Assembly: GCA_964411425.1 (NCBI GenBank)
Contig: CAYPKW010000001.1
Span: forward strand, 1-64,000
Length of the DNA: 64,000 nt
Reading direction: 5' to 3'
Origin: CAYPKW01 sp964411425
GTDB taxonomy: Bacteria > Pseudomonadota > Alphaproteobacteria > Dongiales > Dongiaceae
The notes below the pieces were generated by a model that ran no database searches, had not been told where the DNA came from, and was given only the letters and a program-made list of their open reading frames with translations. How positions within the stretch are numbered: the stretch's first letter is position 1; every line of letters begins with the position of its first letter. The position numbers were made by a program, and so were the translations under genes. Positions 8,291-17,184 of this stretch are shown here, in pieces.

Positions 8291-9546
8291 TGCTCGCCGC
8301 CATGCTGAACGCGTTGCGCCCGATCGCGCCGGTGCTTCTTGCGGTCGTATTGCTCGAGTTGGCGCTGGGCGCCATGGGGCCGTTGGTCGGCCTGCTGCTC
8401 GTCCGCCGGGCGGTGCCGACCGAGCTGATCGGCATCGTCCAGTCGGCGTACTTCGCCGGCTTCCTCGTCGGCACGCTCACCTGCCACCGCGCCATCGATC
8501 GGGTCGGCCATATCCGGGCCTTTGCCGTGTTCGCGGCCATCGGCGCCAACGCCGCGCTGTCGCACGCCATTCTGAACGAGCCGTATGTGTGGATAGCGCT
8601 GCGCGCCGCCCTCGGCTACGCCATGGCCGGGCTGTTCGTCGTCGCCGAGAGTTGGCTCAACGACAAGGCCACCTCTGGCAACCGCGGCCGGGTCTTCGCG
8701 CTCTACACCACCGTGTCCTGGGCGGCGGGCGGCCTCGGGCCGCTCGCGCTCAACCTCAACGGCGGCGACGGCCGCCTGTTGTTCTCGCTCATCACGATTC
8801 TCGTGGCCACCGCGCTCATCCCCATGGCCCTCACCAAGGTCGGGCACCCGGAGATCGGGCACCGCGAGCACTTCGGCATCCTGCGCCTCTATCGCATCTC
8901 GCCGTCGGGCATGTTGGTCTGCTTCGGCTCCGGCCTCGTCAACACATCGCTTTACGGCCTACTGCCGGTGTATACGGAAGCGACCGGCTATTCGGCGACC
9001 GAGCTGTCGCTACTGCTCAGCCTCGGCACCATCGGCGCGCTCGGGCTGCAGTTTCCGATCGGCATGCTGTCGGATCGTTTCGGGCGCCGTCCTCTGATGC
9101 TCGTTTGTGCCATCGCCGGCGCCGCCGCGACCGGCGCCGTCGTCTTCATCGAGGTTCGCTCATTCGCCTGGCTGCTCGGCCTCATCGCCTGTGCCACCGC
9201 CATGACGGCGCCTCTCTACGGCCTGGGCGTCGGCCAGACCAACGACTACGTCGCAAGAAAGGACTTCATCGCCGCCAGCGCCGGCCTGCTGTTCGCCTGG
9301 GGTCTCGGCGCCAGCATCGGCCCCGCGGTCGCCGCGGCGGCCATGCGTCCGCTCGGCGCGGCGGGCCTGTTCGTGTTCCTGAGCGCCGCGCTTGCCGCCA
9401 TCGCCGGCTTCATATTGCTGCGCATGGCCCTGCGCCGGGCGCTCAGGCCGAGCCAGCAAAGCAACTTCGTCGCCGTGCCGCTGAGCCAGGGCACCTACGG
9501 CGCGCCCGAACTCGACCCACGCGGCGAGGCGGCCTCGCCGCCGTGA
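8290..9546 (+). CDS. MFS transporter
   Basis: Major facilitator superfamily permease of 418 residues with about 12 hydrophobic segments. The loop after segment 2 (CHRAIDRVGHIRAF) and the cytoplasmic motif SDRFGRRPLML between segments 8 and 9 are typical MFS signatures. The arrangement resembles the YcaD-type subgroup (AGLFVVAESWLNDKA). The start is the ATG overlapping the acyl-CoA dehydrogenase stop, and the much longer upstream reading frame is an artefact of frame overlap. As the last gene of the regulator-Rieske-dehydrogenase operon it probably moves the pathway substrate or a product. The direction of transport cannot be read from sequence. Confidence 0.85.
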   Translation: MLAAMLNALRPIAPVLLAVVLLELALGAMGPLVGLLLVRRAVPTELIGIVQSAYFAGFLVGTLTCHRAIDRVGHIRAFAVFAAIGANAALSHAILNEPYVWIALRAALGYAMAGLFVVAESWLNDKATSGNRGRVFALYTTVSWAAGGLGPLALNLNGGDGRLLFSLITILVATALIPMALTKVGHPEIGHREHFGILRLYRISPSGMLVCFGSGLVNTSLYGLLPVYTEATGYSATELSLLLSLGTIGALGLQFPIGMLSDRFGRRPLMLVCAIAGAAATGAVVFIEVRSFAWLLGLIACATAMTAPLYGLGVGQTNDYVARKDFIAASAGLLFAWGLGASIGPAVAAAAMRPLGAAGLFVFLSAALAAIAGFILLRMALRRALRPSQQSNFVAVPLSQGTYGAPELDPRGEAASPP

Positions 9547-9551
9547 CCGGC

Positions 9552-11606
9552 TCAGGAGACGATCGTCAACTCGCGGCGGAACGGCACCTCGGGCAGCGGC
9601 GGTCCGTCGAATTCGCGAGCGAACCGATGGCCGGCATAGACCGCCGCCGCGATGCTGCCGGGCGCCAAGCAGTCGCCGATTGCGGTCACGCTGCGGATGC
9701 CGGCGGCGGACGCCGTTTCGTCGGCGCGCAGCTCCAGCGCCAGCTGGTCCTCCGGCAGGCGCGCCGTCACCGTGACGAGCAAGGCGCAAGGCACCACGCT
9801 CTTCGCCCCGGTATGGACGCAGGCGGTCTCCACGTGGTCGCCGCGAAAGGCCGCGATCTCGCGGTTGGCCACGATTGCGATGCCGAGTTCCAGCAGCCGC
9901 TTTTGCACGTGCTTGAACTCCAGCGTATTGGTCGTCCAGATGGACGGCGCGAGAGCCGGGGTCACCAAGGCGACCTCGAAGCCTTGCCGCCGCAGTTTCT
10001 CCGCCAGCACGCCGGCCATGTAGTAGTGGTCGTCGTCGTACACCACCACCGGCCCCTGCGGCGTCGCCCCGGCCATGATGTCGTCGGGCGTCAGCACGTT
10101 CGGCCCCTCGAAGCCGGGCACCGGAAAGGCGTGCTGGCGGCCGACCCCGTCCTTGCGCCAGCGCGCGCCGGTCGCGATGACGACGCAAGGGGCGGCCAGC
10201 TCGCGCACGTGTTCCGCCGTCATCCGGCTGGCACGATAGACCTCGACATTCGCCATCTTGCCGATCTGGTGCACCCGATAGTCGCGCACGCGCGCCCACT
10301 CGGCGAGGCCCGGCAACCGCGATTCGCGCGCGACTCGCCCGCCCAACTCCTCGCCCGCCTCGGCGAGATGCACCCGGTAGCCGCGCTGGCCGAGCGCCCG
10401 CGCCGCCTCGAGGCCCGCCGGCCCCGCCCCCACCACCAGCACCGTGTCGTCCGAGCCCTTGGCCGGGATGATCTCGGGATGCCAACCCTTGCGCCATTCC
10501 TCGCCCATGGTGGGGTTCTGGGTGCAGCGGATCGGCGTCACCGTGTAGTCGGCGCTGACGCAGATGTTGCAGCCGATGCACTCGCGGATGTCCTCCGGCC
10601 GCCCTTCCTCGATCTTCCTCGGCAGGAAAGGGTCGGCGATGGAGGGCCGCGCGGCGCCGATCATGTCGAGGATGCCGCGGCGGACCTGCGAGACCATGGC
10701 GTCCGGCGAGGTGAAGCGACCCACGCCCACGACCGGCTTCGTGGTCAGCTTCTTCACGAACGCGATGTACGGTTCCTGGAACCCCTCGCCGGCGAAGCGC
10801 GAGGACATGGAATCGTTCTGCCAGTCGCTCACGTTCACGTCCCACAGGTCGGGCAGCTCCGCCAGCATCTCGATCACTGCGCGGGATTCATCGACCGTGA
10901 TGCCGCCGGGGCCGGCCAGCTCGTCCACCGCGAGCCGCACCGCCACGGCGCAAGTGTCGCCGACCGCGTCCTTGGTGTCCTCGATCACCTCGCGCAGCAG
11001 CCGGGCGCGGTTCTCCAGGCTGCCGCCGTACTCGTCGCCGCGCTGGTTGCGCCGGCGCTGCAGGAAATGCATGGGAAGCGCGAGGTCGTGCCCCGCGTAA
11101 ACGTAAACGATATCGAAGCCGGCGCGCTTCGCCCTGAGCGCCGCCTTGCGGTGCCACTGGCGATAGTTGCGGATATCGGTCTTGTCCATGGCGCGCGCCT
11201 GCACCGGATCGTAGTTGGTGCCGACCAGGTGGCTCGGCGCCATCGGCACCTCGCGGCTGTAACGATTGGCGACGGTGAGGCCGCTATATTGCAGCTCGAT
11301 GCCGGCGAGGCTGCCGTGCCGATGCACGGCCTCGGCCATTAGCGCCAGGCCCGGAACGTCGTCGTCGTTCCACAGCCGGCCCTCGTGGAAGGGCGAGATG
11401 TCGGCGCTGGCGTGGATCTCGACCTCCTCGGTGCACACCACCGCCCAGCCGCCTTCCGCCTTCATGCCGCGCATCGCCGCCAAGCTGCGCGGCAGGGCAT
11501 GCCCCATGCCGTTGCAATGAGGCACCTGGTAGAAGCGATTCCTGGCGGTGACCGGGCCGATCTTGACCGGCTCGAACAAAACGTCGTAACGAGGATCGCG
11601 TGCCAT
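9552..11606 (-). CDS. Trimethylamine-dehydrogenase-like FMN/4Fe-4S/FAD oxidoreductase
   Basis: Multidomain flavoprotein of 684 residues, probably oxidising an N-methylated amine. Residues 1-340 form a TIM barrel of the old-yellow-enzyme type; 343-361 hold the iron-sulfur motif C343-x2-C346-x2-C349-x11-C361; from about 375 a Rossmann domain (VLVVGAGPAGLEAARAL) begins. Similarity to Methylophilus trimethylamine dehydrogenase as I remember it is long and strong, beginning at residue 2 (ARDP). Cys31 in FYQVPHC corresponds to the cysteine that binds FMN covalently, and the catalytic Tyr/His pair is kept (Y170, H173). The aromatic cage is changed, with Glu61 where TMADH has Tyr60. A substrate other than trimethylamine, such as an N-methyl amino acid, is therefore likely. 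GGGGAGGG precedes the ATG. Divergent from the second Rieske gene. Confidence 0.88.
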   Translation of the reverse strand: MARDPRYDVLFEPVKIGPVTARNRFYQVPHCNGMGHALPRSLAAMRGMKAEGGWAVVCTEEVEIHASADISPFHEGRLWNDDDVPGLALMAEAVHRHGSLAGIELQYSGLTVANRYSREVPMAPSHLVGTNYDPVQARAMDKTDIRNYRQWHRKAALRAKRAGFDIVYVYAGHDLALPMHFLQRRRNQRGDEYGGSLENRARLLREVIEDTKDAVGDTCAVAVRLAVDELAGPGGITVDESRAVIEMLAELPDLWDVNVSDWQNDSMSSRFAGEGFQEPYIAFVKKLTTKPVVGVGRFTSPDAMVSQVRRGILDMIGAARPSIADPFLPRKIEEGRPEDIRECIGCNICVSADYTVTPIRCTQNPTMGEEWRKGWHPEIIPAKGSDDTVLVVGAGPAGLEAARALGQRGYRVHLAEAGEELGGRVARESRLPGLAEWARVRDYRVHQIGKMANVEVYRASRMTAEHVRELAAPCVVIATGARWRKDGVGRQHAFPVPGFEGPNVLTPDDIMAGATPQGPVVVYDDDHYYMAGVLAEKLRRQGFEVALVTPALAPSIWTTNTLEFKHVQKRLLELGIAIVANREIAAFRGDHVETACVHTGAKSVVPCALLVTVTARLPEDQLALELRADETASAAGIRSVTAIGDCLAPGSIAAAVYAGHRFAREFDGPPLPEVPFRRELTIVS

Positions 11607-11717
11607 GTGCCCTCCCCAGTTGGCGCACTTTAGGGCGCCGGCGCGGCGGGCGGCAAGGCGCCGGATTGGCGGCGGGCGTCGGTTTCTGCTATGAACGGCG
11701 TCGGTCGAGGTGCCGCC

Positions 11718-12848
11718 ATGCAGAACATCGCTACTCCCACCTGGGAACGCCGCTTGACCGCCGATCCGGCGCATTCCTTCACGCTGCCGGCGCGCTATTA
11801 CACCGCGCGCGACATCTTCGAGCGCGAGAAGGAGGCGATCTTCTTCCGCAGCTGGCAATACGTCGGCCACGCGGAGGAGCTGAGCGAGGTCGGCAGCTAC
11901 ATCACCGCCAGCGTGCTCGACCAGGGCATCTTCGTCGCCCGCGGCAAGGACGGAGAGCTCAGGGCCTTCTACAACGTGTGCTCGCACCGGGCGCACGAGT
12001 TGTTGCGCGGCGCCGGCCGGGCGCGGGTCATCACCTGTCCCTATCACGCCTGGTCGTATCGTCTGACCGGCGAGTTGCGCTCGGCGCGCGGCACCGAGAA
12101 CGTGGCCGGCTTCGACGCCAAGGAGTTTTGCCTGAAGCCGGTGCGCGTGGAGCAGCTTGGCCCGCTCGTCTTCGTCAACCTGGACCGCGACGCGGCGCCG
12201 CTGGCGAGCCAGGCCGGCGGCCTGCTGGCGGAAATCAGGCACTACGCTCCGGACTTCGACAAGCTCACCAAGGCGGCGAGCCGCAGCTGGGAGATCGACG
12301 CCAACTGGAAGGTCTGCGTCGACAACTTCCTCGAGTGCTACCACTGCGAGCCGGCGCACCCGGCCTTCGCTCAGCTCGTCGACATGTCGAGCTATCGGTC
12401 CACCACCCACGCCTTCCACTCGACCCACGTGAGCCGCAGCGGACGGCCCGACAACAAGGCCTTCAAGTTCGATCCCAACGACAAGTCGCAGGTCGCCGCG
12501 TTCTGGTGGCTGTGGCCGACCACGACCGTTAACGTGGCGCCGGGCGACAGCAACATGGCGATGTTTTACCTGAAGCCGCTCTCGGCCGAGCGCACGCTCC
12601 AGGTGGCCGACTATTATTATCTCGACAGGACGCTCACCGAGCAGCGCAAGGCGCGCATCGACTACGCCAACGAGGTGCTGCAGGTCGAGGACAACAATCT
12701 GTGCGAGGGAGTGCAGCGGGGCCTGCGCTCGCGCGGCTACACGCAAGGGCGCTTCGTCGTCGACCGCGGCCGCACGCAGATAAGCGAGCACGCCGTGCAC
12801 CATTTCCACACCCTGATCGCCGCCGCCCTAGGCGCGGAAGGAAACTAG
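11718..12848 (+). CDS. Rieske non-heme iron oxygenase, betaine/choline-oxygenase type
   Basis: Second Rieske alpha subunit, 376 residues. Rieske ligands are C88, H90, C107 and H110 (CSHRAHE ... CPYHAWSY). The mononuclear iron segment NWKVCVDNFLECYHCEPAHP is very close to the pattern in glycine-betaine, carnitine and choline oxygenases, where the NFLECYHC stretch is diagnostic. The chosen ATG follows GAGG at a 7-nt spacing; an upstream in-frame ATG at 11691 would add nine residues. Divergent transcription from the TMADH-like gene, 111 bp away, suggests shared control: the Rieske enzyme could remove one methyl group and the flavoprotein the next, as in stachydrine demethylation. That pathway order is inference. 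Confidence 0.87.
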   Translation: MQNIATPTWERRLTADPAHSFTLPARYYTARDIFEREKEAIFFRSWQYVGHAEELSEVGSYITASVLDQGIFVARGKDGELRAFYNVCSHRAHELLRGAGRARVITCPYHAWSYRLTGELRSARGTENVAGFDAKEFCLKPVRVEQLGPLVFVNLDRDAAPLASQAGGLLAEIRHYAPDFDKLTKAASRSWEIDANWKVCVDNFLECYHCEPAHPAFAQLVDMSSYRSTTHAFHSTHVSRSGRPDNKAFKFDPNDKSQVAAFWWLWPTTTVNVAPGDSNMAMFYLKPLSAERTLQVADYYYLDRTLTEQRKARIDYANEVLQVEDNNLCEGVQRGLRSRGYTQGRFVVDRGRTQISEHAVHHFHTLIAAALGAEGN

Positions 12849-12933
12849 CCAGTGCCGGGCGCGGCGCTGTCCTATTCCAAATCGACGACCGACACCCCAT
12901 ATGTCGCTACGGCGAAAACCCCGGGAGCCTCGC

Positions 12934-13824
12934 ATGACCAAGACCCATGCCCGTTTTGAAACCGCCGGCGAGAACGGGTCCGAGCCGGCCTCCCGGCCGG
13001 TCGTCAAGCGCGTGCGCGGCCGCCCGACGAGCGACGGCGCCGGCGTGCGCCTCACCCGTCTCATCGGATCGTCGGCCTTGCCGGACCTCGACCCGTTCCT
13101 GCTGCTCGACGAGTTCGGCTCGGACCGGGCCGAGGACTACATCGGCGGCTTTCCCAGCCACCCGCATCGCGGCTTCGAGACGGTGACCTACATGCTGGCC
13201 GGGCGGATGCGCCACGAGGACAACAAGGGGCACGTGGGCCTGCTGCGGCCCGGCAGCGTGCAGTGGATGACCGCCGGCCGGGGCATCGTCCACTCGGAGA
13301 TGCCGGAGCAGGAGGACGGCCTGATGCGCGGCTTCCAGCTCTGGGTCAACCTGCCCGCCAAGGACAAGATGACGGCGGCGCGCTACCAGGATATCGCGCC
13401 GGAGGCGATTCCGGTGGTCGAGGTTGCCGGCGGCGCGCGGGTGAAGGTCATTGCCGGGCGGCTGGGCGAGGTCGAGGGGCCGGTGCAGGGCATCGCCACC
13501 GAGCCGGTCTATCTCGATATCGAACTGCCGGCCGGCGCCCGCTTCGGCCACCCTCTGCCCCCGGCCCATGCCGCGTTCGCCTATGTGTACGAAGGCGCGG
13601 TCGGCATCGGCGCCGGCGATACGCCAGCGGTCGAGCGCGGCGAGTTGGCCGTGCTGGGCGCGGGCAGCCAAGTCGAATACGCCGCCGCCGGCGCACCGAG
13701 CCGCCTCATCCTCGTCGCCGGCCGGCCGCTCGGCGAGCCGGTCGCCCGCTACGGTCCCTTCGTCATGAACACCGAAGCGGAAATCCGCCAGGCCATTCGG
13801 GACTACCAGACCGGCGCCTTGTAG
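12934..13824 (+). CDS. Pirin-family cupin protein
   Basis: Bicupin of the pirin family, 296 residues. The N-terminal metal site is intact: FPSHPHRGFETVTY supplies two histidines and GIVHSEMP the third histidine and the glutamate. Bacterial pirins such as YhhW have quercetinase-like activity, and others modulate metabolic enzymes, so the exact role is open. A C-terminal pirin domain follows (YVYEGAVGIGAG). The ATG at 12934 has GGGAG six bases upstream; the frame is open 11 codons further but without a better start. It follows the Rieske gene by 85 bp on the same strand and may be co-transcribed. Confidence 0.88.
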   Translation: MTKTHARFETAGENGSEPASRPVVKRVRGRPTSDGAGVRLTRLIGSSALPDLDPFLLLDEFGSDRAEDYIGGFPSHPHRGFETVTYMLAGRMRHEDNKGHVGLLRPGSVQWMTAGRGIVHSEMPEQEDGLMRGFQLWVNLPAKDKMTAARYQDIAPEAIPVVEVAGGARVKVIAGRLGEVEGPVQGIATEPVYLDIELPAGARFGHPLPPAHAAFAYVYEGAVGIGAGDTPAVERGELAVLGAGSQVEYAAAGAPSRLILVAGRPLGEPVARYGPFVMNTEAEIRQAIRDYQTGAL

Positions 13825-13844
13825 CCGAACCGGATTGGCGCTCG

Positions 13845-15098
13845 TTAAACGGCCGCCCGCAACAGGTTGAGGATCGCCATCGCGCCGCACGCGAGGGCGC
13901 CGAGCGCCGGAACCGCGAGGGGCACGCGCATCTGGCCCTTTTCCGGTTCGCCGTGCCTGAGCTTGATGACGACGAGCGAAACATTGACGGCGGCGAAGAC
14001 CGCGAGCGTGAGGTAGGACGTGACCTCGGCAAGCCGGATGATCGGCAGCAGCAGGGCGAGCCCGAGCACGGCTGCCGCGACGAGGACGGTCGCCACGATC
14101 GGAGTTTGCGTGCGCGGGTGGAGCCGGCCGACGACCGCCGGCAGCCAGCCCTGGCGCGACAGCCCATAGAGCAGGCGCGAGGCCATGATCAATTGGATGA
14201 GGGCGCCGTTGAGGACCGCGAAGACCGCAATCAGGCCGACGGCCCGCGCCGGCGGGCCGCTCGGGTCGGCGAAGACCAGCAGCAGCGGGGCCCCGGCCCG
14301 CGCCAGCACGTCAGGCGGCAATTTGAGCACCACCACGAGCGCCACCGCGAGGTAGAGCGCGGTGGTGATCCCGATCGTCAGCACGATGGCGCGCGGCACC
14401 AGGCGCGCCGGATCGATTGCTTCCTCGGCCACGTTGACGATGTCCTCGAAACCGATATAGGCGAAGAAGGCGAGCAGCGCGGCCGACAGTATCGCGCCCC
14501 AGGCCCCGGCGGAGAACGGCGGCAGCAGCTCCGGCAGCCGCTCCGCCAACGTCGGCAGCGCGTCCGCCCCGTAGCCGACGACGAGCAGCAGGCCGCACAC
14601 TTCCATGACCGTGAAACAGGCGGCGAGCGTTATCGAGAGCGTGATGCCCCAAGCCGCGATCGCCGCCAGCGCCATCATGAGGAGCGTCAGCGCCAGCCAT
14701 TCCGGCAGCGCCACGACGACTTCGAGATACGCCGTGAAGCCGATGACGATCGCCGCGCTCGAAACCACCGCCGTCGTCAAGACAAGAAGGCCGATCAGAG
14801 TCGAGAACGAGGGCGACGCGAACGCACGCTGGACGAATATCGCGGCGCCCGCGGCGTAGGGATAGCGCGCCCCCAGCTCGCCATAGGACAGCGCGGTCAG
14901 GGCGGCGAGCACGGCCGAGATGAGAAAAGCGACGGGGGCGTAGAGACCGGCGGTGCCGGCGACCTTGCCCACGAGCACGTAGATGCCGGCGCCGACGGTG
15001 ACGCCGATCCCATACAGGGTGACGAGCGGCAGCCCCAGCGAACGCCTGAGCGCGACGGGTTCCGTCATGTCGAGGTCGGCGGACGCGCCGCGCTGCAC
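13845..15098 (-). CDS. APC-family amino acid permease
   Basis: Membrane transporter of 417 residues with about 12 predicted segments. The first segment carries the APC signature LYGIGVTVGAGIYVLVG and the segment 6 region has FFAYIGFEDIVNVAEE, both typical of amino acid/polyamine/organocation permeases. I used the GTG at 15098, which begins one base after the stop of the ABC ATPase gene and has GGAG four bases before it; an ATG ten codons in (15068) is the alternative and lacks a clear ribosome site. The position behind the peptide ABC genes suggests it could take up a released amino acid, but the substrate is unknown. It converges with the pirin gene. Confidence 0.83.
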   Translation of the reverse strand: MQRGASADLDMTEPVALRRSLGLPLVTLYGIGVTVGAGIYVLVGKVAGTAGLYAPVAFLISAVLAALTALSYGELGARYPYAAGAAIFVQRAFASPSFSTLIGLLVLTTAVVSSAAIVIGFTAYLEVVVALPEWLALTLLMMALAAIAAWGITLSITLAACFTVMEVCGLLLVVGYGADALPTLAERLPELLPPFSAGAWGAILSAALLAFFAYIGFEDIVNVAEEAIDPARLVPRAIVLTIGITTALYLAVALVVVLKLPPDVLARAGAPLLLVFADPSGPPARAVGLIAVFAVLNGALIQLIMASRLLYGLSRQGWLPAVVGRLHPRTQTPIVATVLVAAAVLGLALLLPIIRLAEVTSYLTLAVFAAVNVSLVVIKLRHGEPEKGQMRVPLAVPALGALACGAMAILNLLRAAV

Positions 15099-15099
15099 C

Positions 15100-17172
15100 C
15101 TACTCCGCCGCTCTCTGGATGACCGGGTCGACCTTGCGCAACTCGTCGAGCGGGATGTGGCAGGCGATGCGGTGCCCGCTCGGCGTTCGGTGCTCGGGCG
15201 GCGGCGTGGTGTCGCAGATCGCCCCCACCTTACGCGGGCAGCGGGTGGCGAACGGACAGCCCGGCGGCACGTTGGTGACGCTGGGTATCGCCCCTTCGAG
15301 GATGATGCGCTTCTGCTGAATGTCGGGATCGGGGACCGGCACGGCCGACATGAGCGCCTCGGTGTAGGGATGATAGGGGGGCGCGAATACTTCCTCCGCC
15401 GTGCCGAACTCGACGATCTTGCCGAGATACATGACCGCGACCGTGTCCGCGAGATAGCGGACCACCGACAGGTCGTGCGAGATGAACACCATGGCGGTCT
15501 CGCGCGAGCTCTGCAGCTCCATCAGCAGGTTGATGATCGCCGCCTGCACCGATACGTCGAGGGCGGAGACCGGTTCGTCCGCTATGAGCAGCTCGGGGTC
15601 GCCGGCGAGCGCGCGGGCGATGGCGACGCGCTGCTTCTGTCCGCCGGACAGTTGGCGCGGCTTACGCCGCGCGAAATCGGCCGGCAGCTTCACCGTCTCC
15701 AAAAGGCCCCGCGCCACATCGCGCGACTCGCGACGGCCCAAGCTCTTGAGGCGGCGCAGCGAGCGCTCGACGGCGAAGCCCACCGAATGGCTGGGGTTGA
15801 GCGTGCTGTCCGGATTCTGAAACACCATCTGCAGCTTGCGCTTGAGGCGGCTGTCGCGCCGCTCGACCGGCACCGCCCCGATCTCCTGCCCGCCGAGAAA
15901 AACCTTGCCGCCGGTCGCGGGCTCGAGCCCGGTCAGCACCTTGGCGAAGGTGGACTTGCCGCACCCCGATTCGCCGACGATGGCGAGCGTCATGCCGCGC
16001 CCGGCCGACATGGAGATGTCGTTGACGGCCTTTACGTCGTAACCGCCGCCGCCGGCGAAGATGCTGGCCGACTGGCGATAGACCTTGCGCAAGTGCTGGA
16101 TAGCGAGAATTTCGGCCTGGCCCCGTTCCGCCGTCGCCGCCGTGGCGCTCGCCGCGGGACGTTGCCAGGCGGGTAGCTCGGCGCTCCGCACGCACTGGAC
16201 GCGGTGGCGCTTCGAGCCCGCGACGCGGTCGGTCGGGATTCGCCCGCCCGTGCAGCGTGGCTCCTCGACGTACTTGCAGCGCGGCGCGAACACGCAGCCT
16301 TGCGGGCGGTACAGCGCCGGCGGCACCTGGCCCGGGATCGGCACCAGGCCGGCCGAGTGCTTGTCCGAGCCCAGCACCGGGATGCACTCCAAGAGACCGC
16401 GCGTATAGGGATGGCGCGGGTTGCGGAACACGTCGACGATCGGGCCTTCCTCGACCAACTCGCCCGAATAGAGGACGCCGATGCGATCGCACACCCTGAC
16501 GACGGTGCCGAGGTTGTGGCTGATGAACACGATGGCCGTGTTGTGCCGCCGACGCAGCTCGCGCACGAGATCGAGCACGGCCGCCTCGACCGTCACGTCG
16601 AGGCCCGTGGTGGGCTCGTCCATGATCAGCAGCGACGGCTCCGACATCAACGCCATGGCGATGACGACGCGCTGCTGCTGGCCGCCCGAAATCTGGTGCG
16701 GGTAGCGATCGAACATCGACTCCGGATCCGGCAGGTTCACCTCGCGCAGCATGTGCATGGCGCGGGCGCGGGCCTGTTCCTCGCTCGCCCTCTGGTGGAT
16801 GATCGGCACCTCCATGAGCTGGCGGCCGACCGGGATCACCGGGTTAAGGCTCGACATCGGGTCCTGGTAGACCATGGCGAACTTATGGCCGCGGATGGCG
16901 CGCAACTCCTCGCGTGACATTTTGGCGGTGTCGCGGCCTTCGAACAGGATGCGCCCCGAGGTGAGCCGCCCGGCGCCGCCCAGGTAATTCACGATGGCGA
17001 AGGCGACCGTCGACTTGCCGCAACCGGATTCGCCCACCAGCCCCAGGGATTCGCCGCGATCCAGCGTGAAGCTGACGCCGGGGATGACGTTGATCTCGCC
17101 CGCGCGCGTGAAGTACGAGATGCGTGCGTTGTCGAGCTCGAGGACGGGGCCGCTAGTCGCGGTTTCGTCCAC
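15100..17172 (-). CDS. Peptide-type ABC transporter, fused double ATPase
   Basis: Energy-coupling subunit that combines DppD-like and DppF-like ATPases in one 690-residue chain. The N-terminal domain has Walker A GESGCGKST, signature ISGGQQQRV and Walker B LLIMDEPTTGLD, followed by the oligopeptide-transporter C-terminal region with clustered cysteines (GCVFAPRCKY). The second domain starts near residue 360 and repeats Walker A GESGCGKST, signature LSGGQKQRV, LLIADEPVSALD and a second C-terminal region (GCPFATRCPRK). Fused double ATPases of this kind are common in alphaproteobacterial peptide, opine and glutathione transporters. It is the fourth gene of the SBP-permease-permease-ATPase operon, 12 bp after the DppC-like gene. 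Confidence 0.93.
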   Translation of the reverse strand: MDETATSGPVLELDNARISYFTRAGEINVIPGVSFTLDRGESLGLVGESGCGKSTVAFAIVNYLGGAGRLTSGRILFEGRDTAKMSREELRAIRGHKFAMVYQDPMSSLNPVIPVGRQLMEVPIIHQRASEEQARARAMHMLREVNLPDPESMFDRYPHQISGGQQQRVVIAMALMSEPSLLIMDEPTTGLDVTVEAAVLDLVRELRRRHNTAIVFISHNLGTVVRVCDRIGVLYSGELVEEGPIVDVFRNPRHPYTRGLLECIPVLGSDKHSAGLVPIPGQVPPALYRPQGCVFAPRCKYVEEPRCTGGRIPTDRVAGSKRHRVQCVRSAELPAWQRPAASATAATAERGQAEILAIQHLRKVYRQSASIFAGGGGYDVKAVNDISMSAGRGMTLAIVGESGCGKSTFAKVLTGLEPATGGKVFLGGQEIGAVPVERRDSRLKRKLQMVFQNPDSTLNPSHSVGFAVERSLRRLKSLGRRESRDVARGLLETVKLPADFARRKPRQLSGGQKQRVAIARALAGDPELLIADEPVSALDVSVQAAIINLLMELQSSRETAMVFISHDLSVVRYLADTVAVMYLGKIVEFGTAEEVFAPPYHPYTEALMSAVPVPDPDIQQKRIILEGAIPSVTNVPPGCPFATRCPRKVGAICDTTPPPEHRTPSGHRIACHIPLDELRKVDPVIQRAAE

Positions 17173-17184
17173 AGCCGCCTCTCC

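Noticed and set aside
11607..12809. Extension of the TMADH-like frame to a 1085-residue protein
   Set aside because: The added part is antisense to a clear Rieske oxygenase gene, and the family start with a good ribosome site is at 11606.
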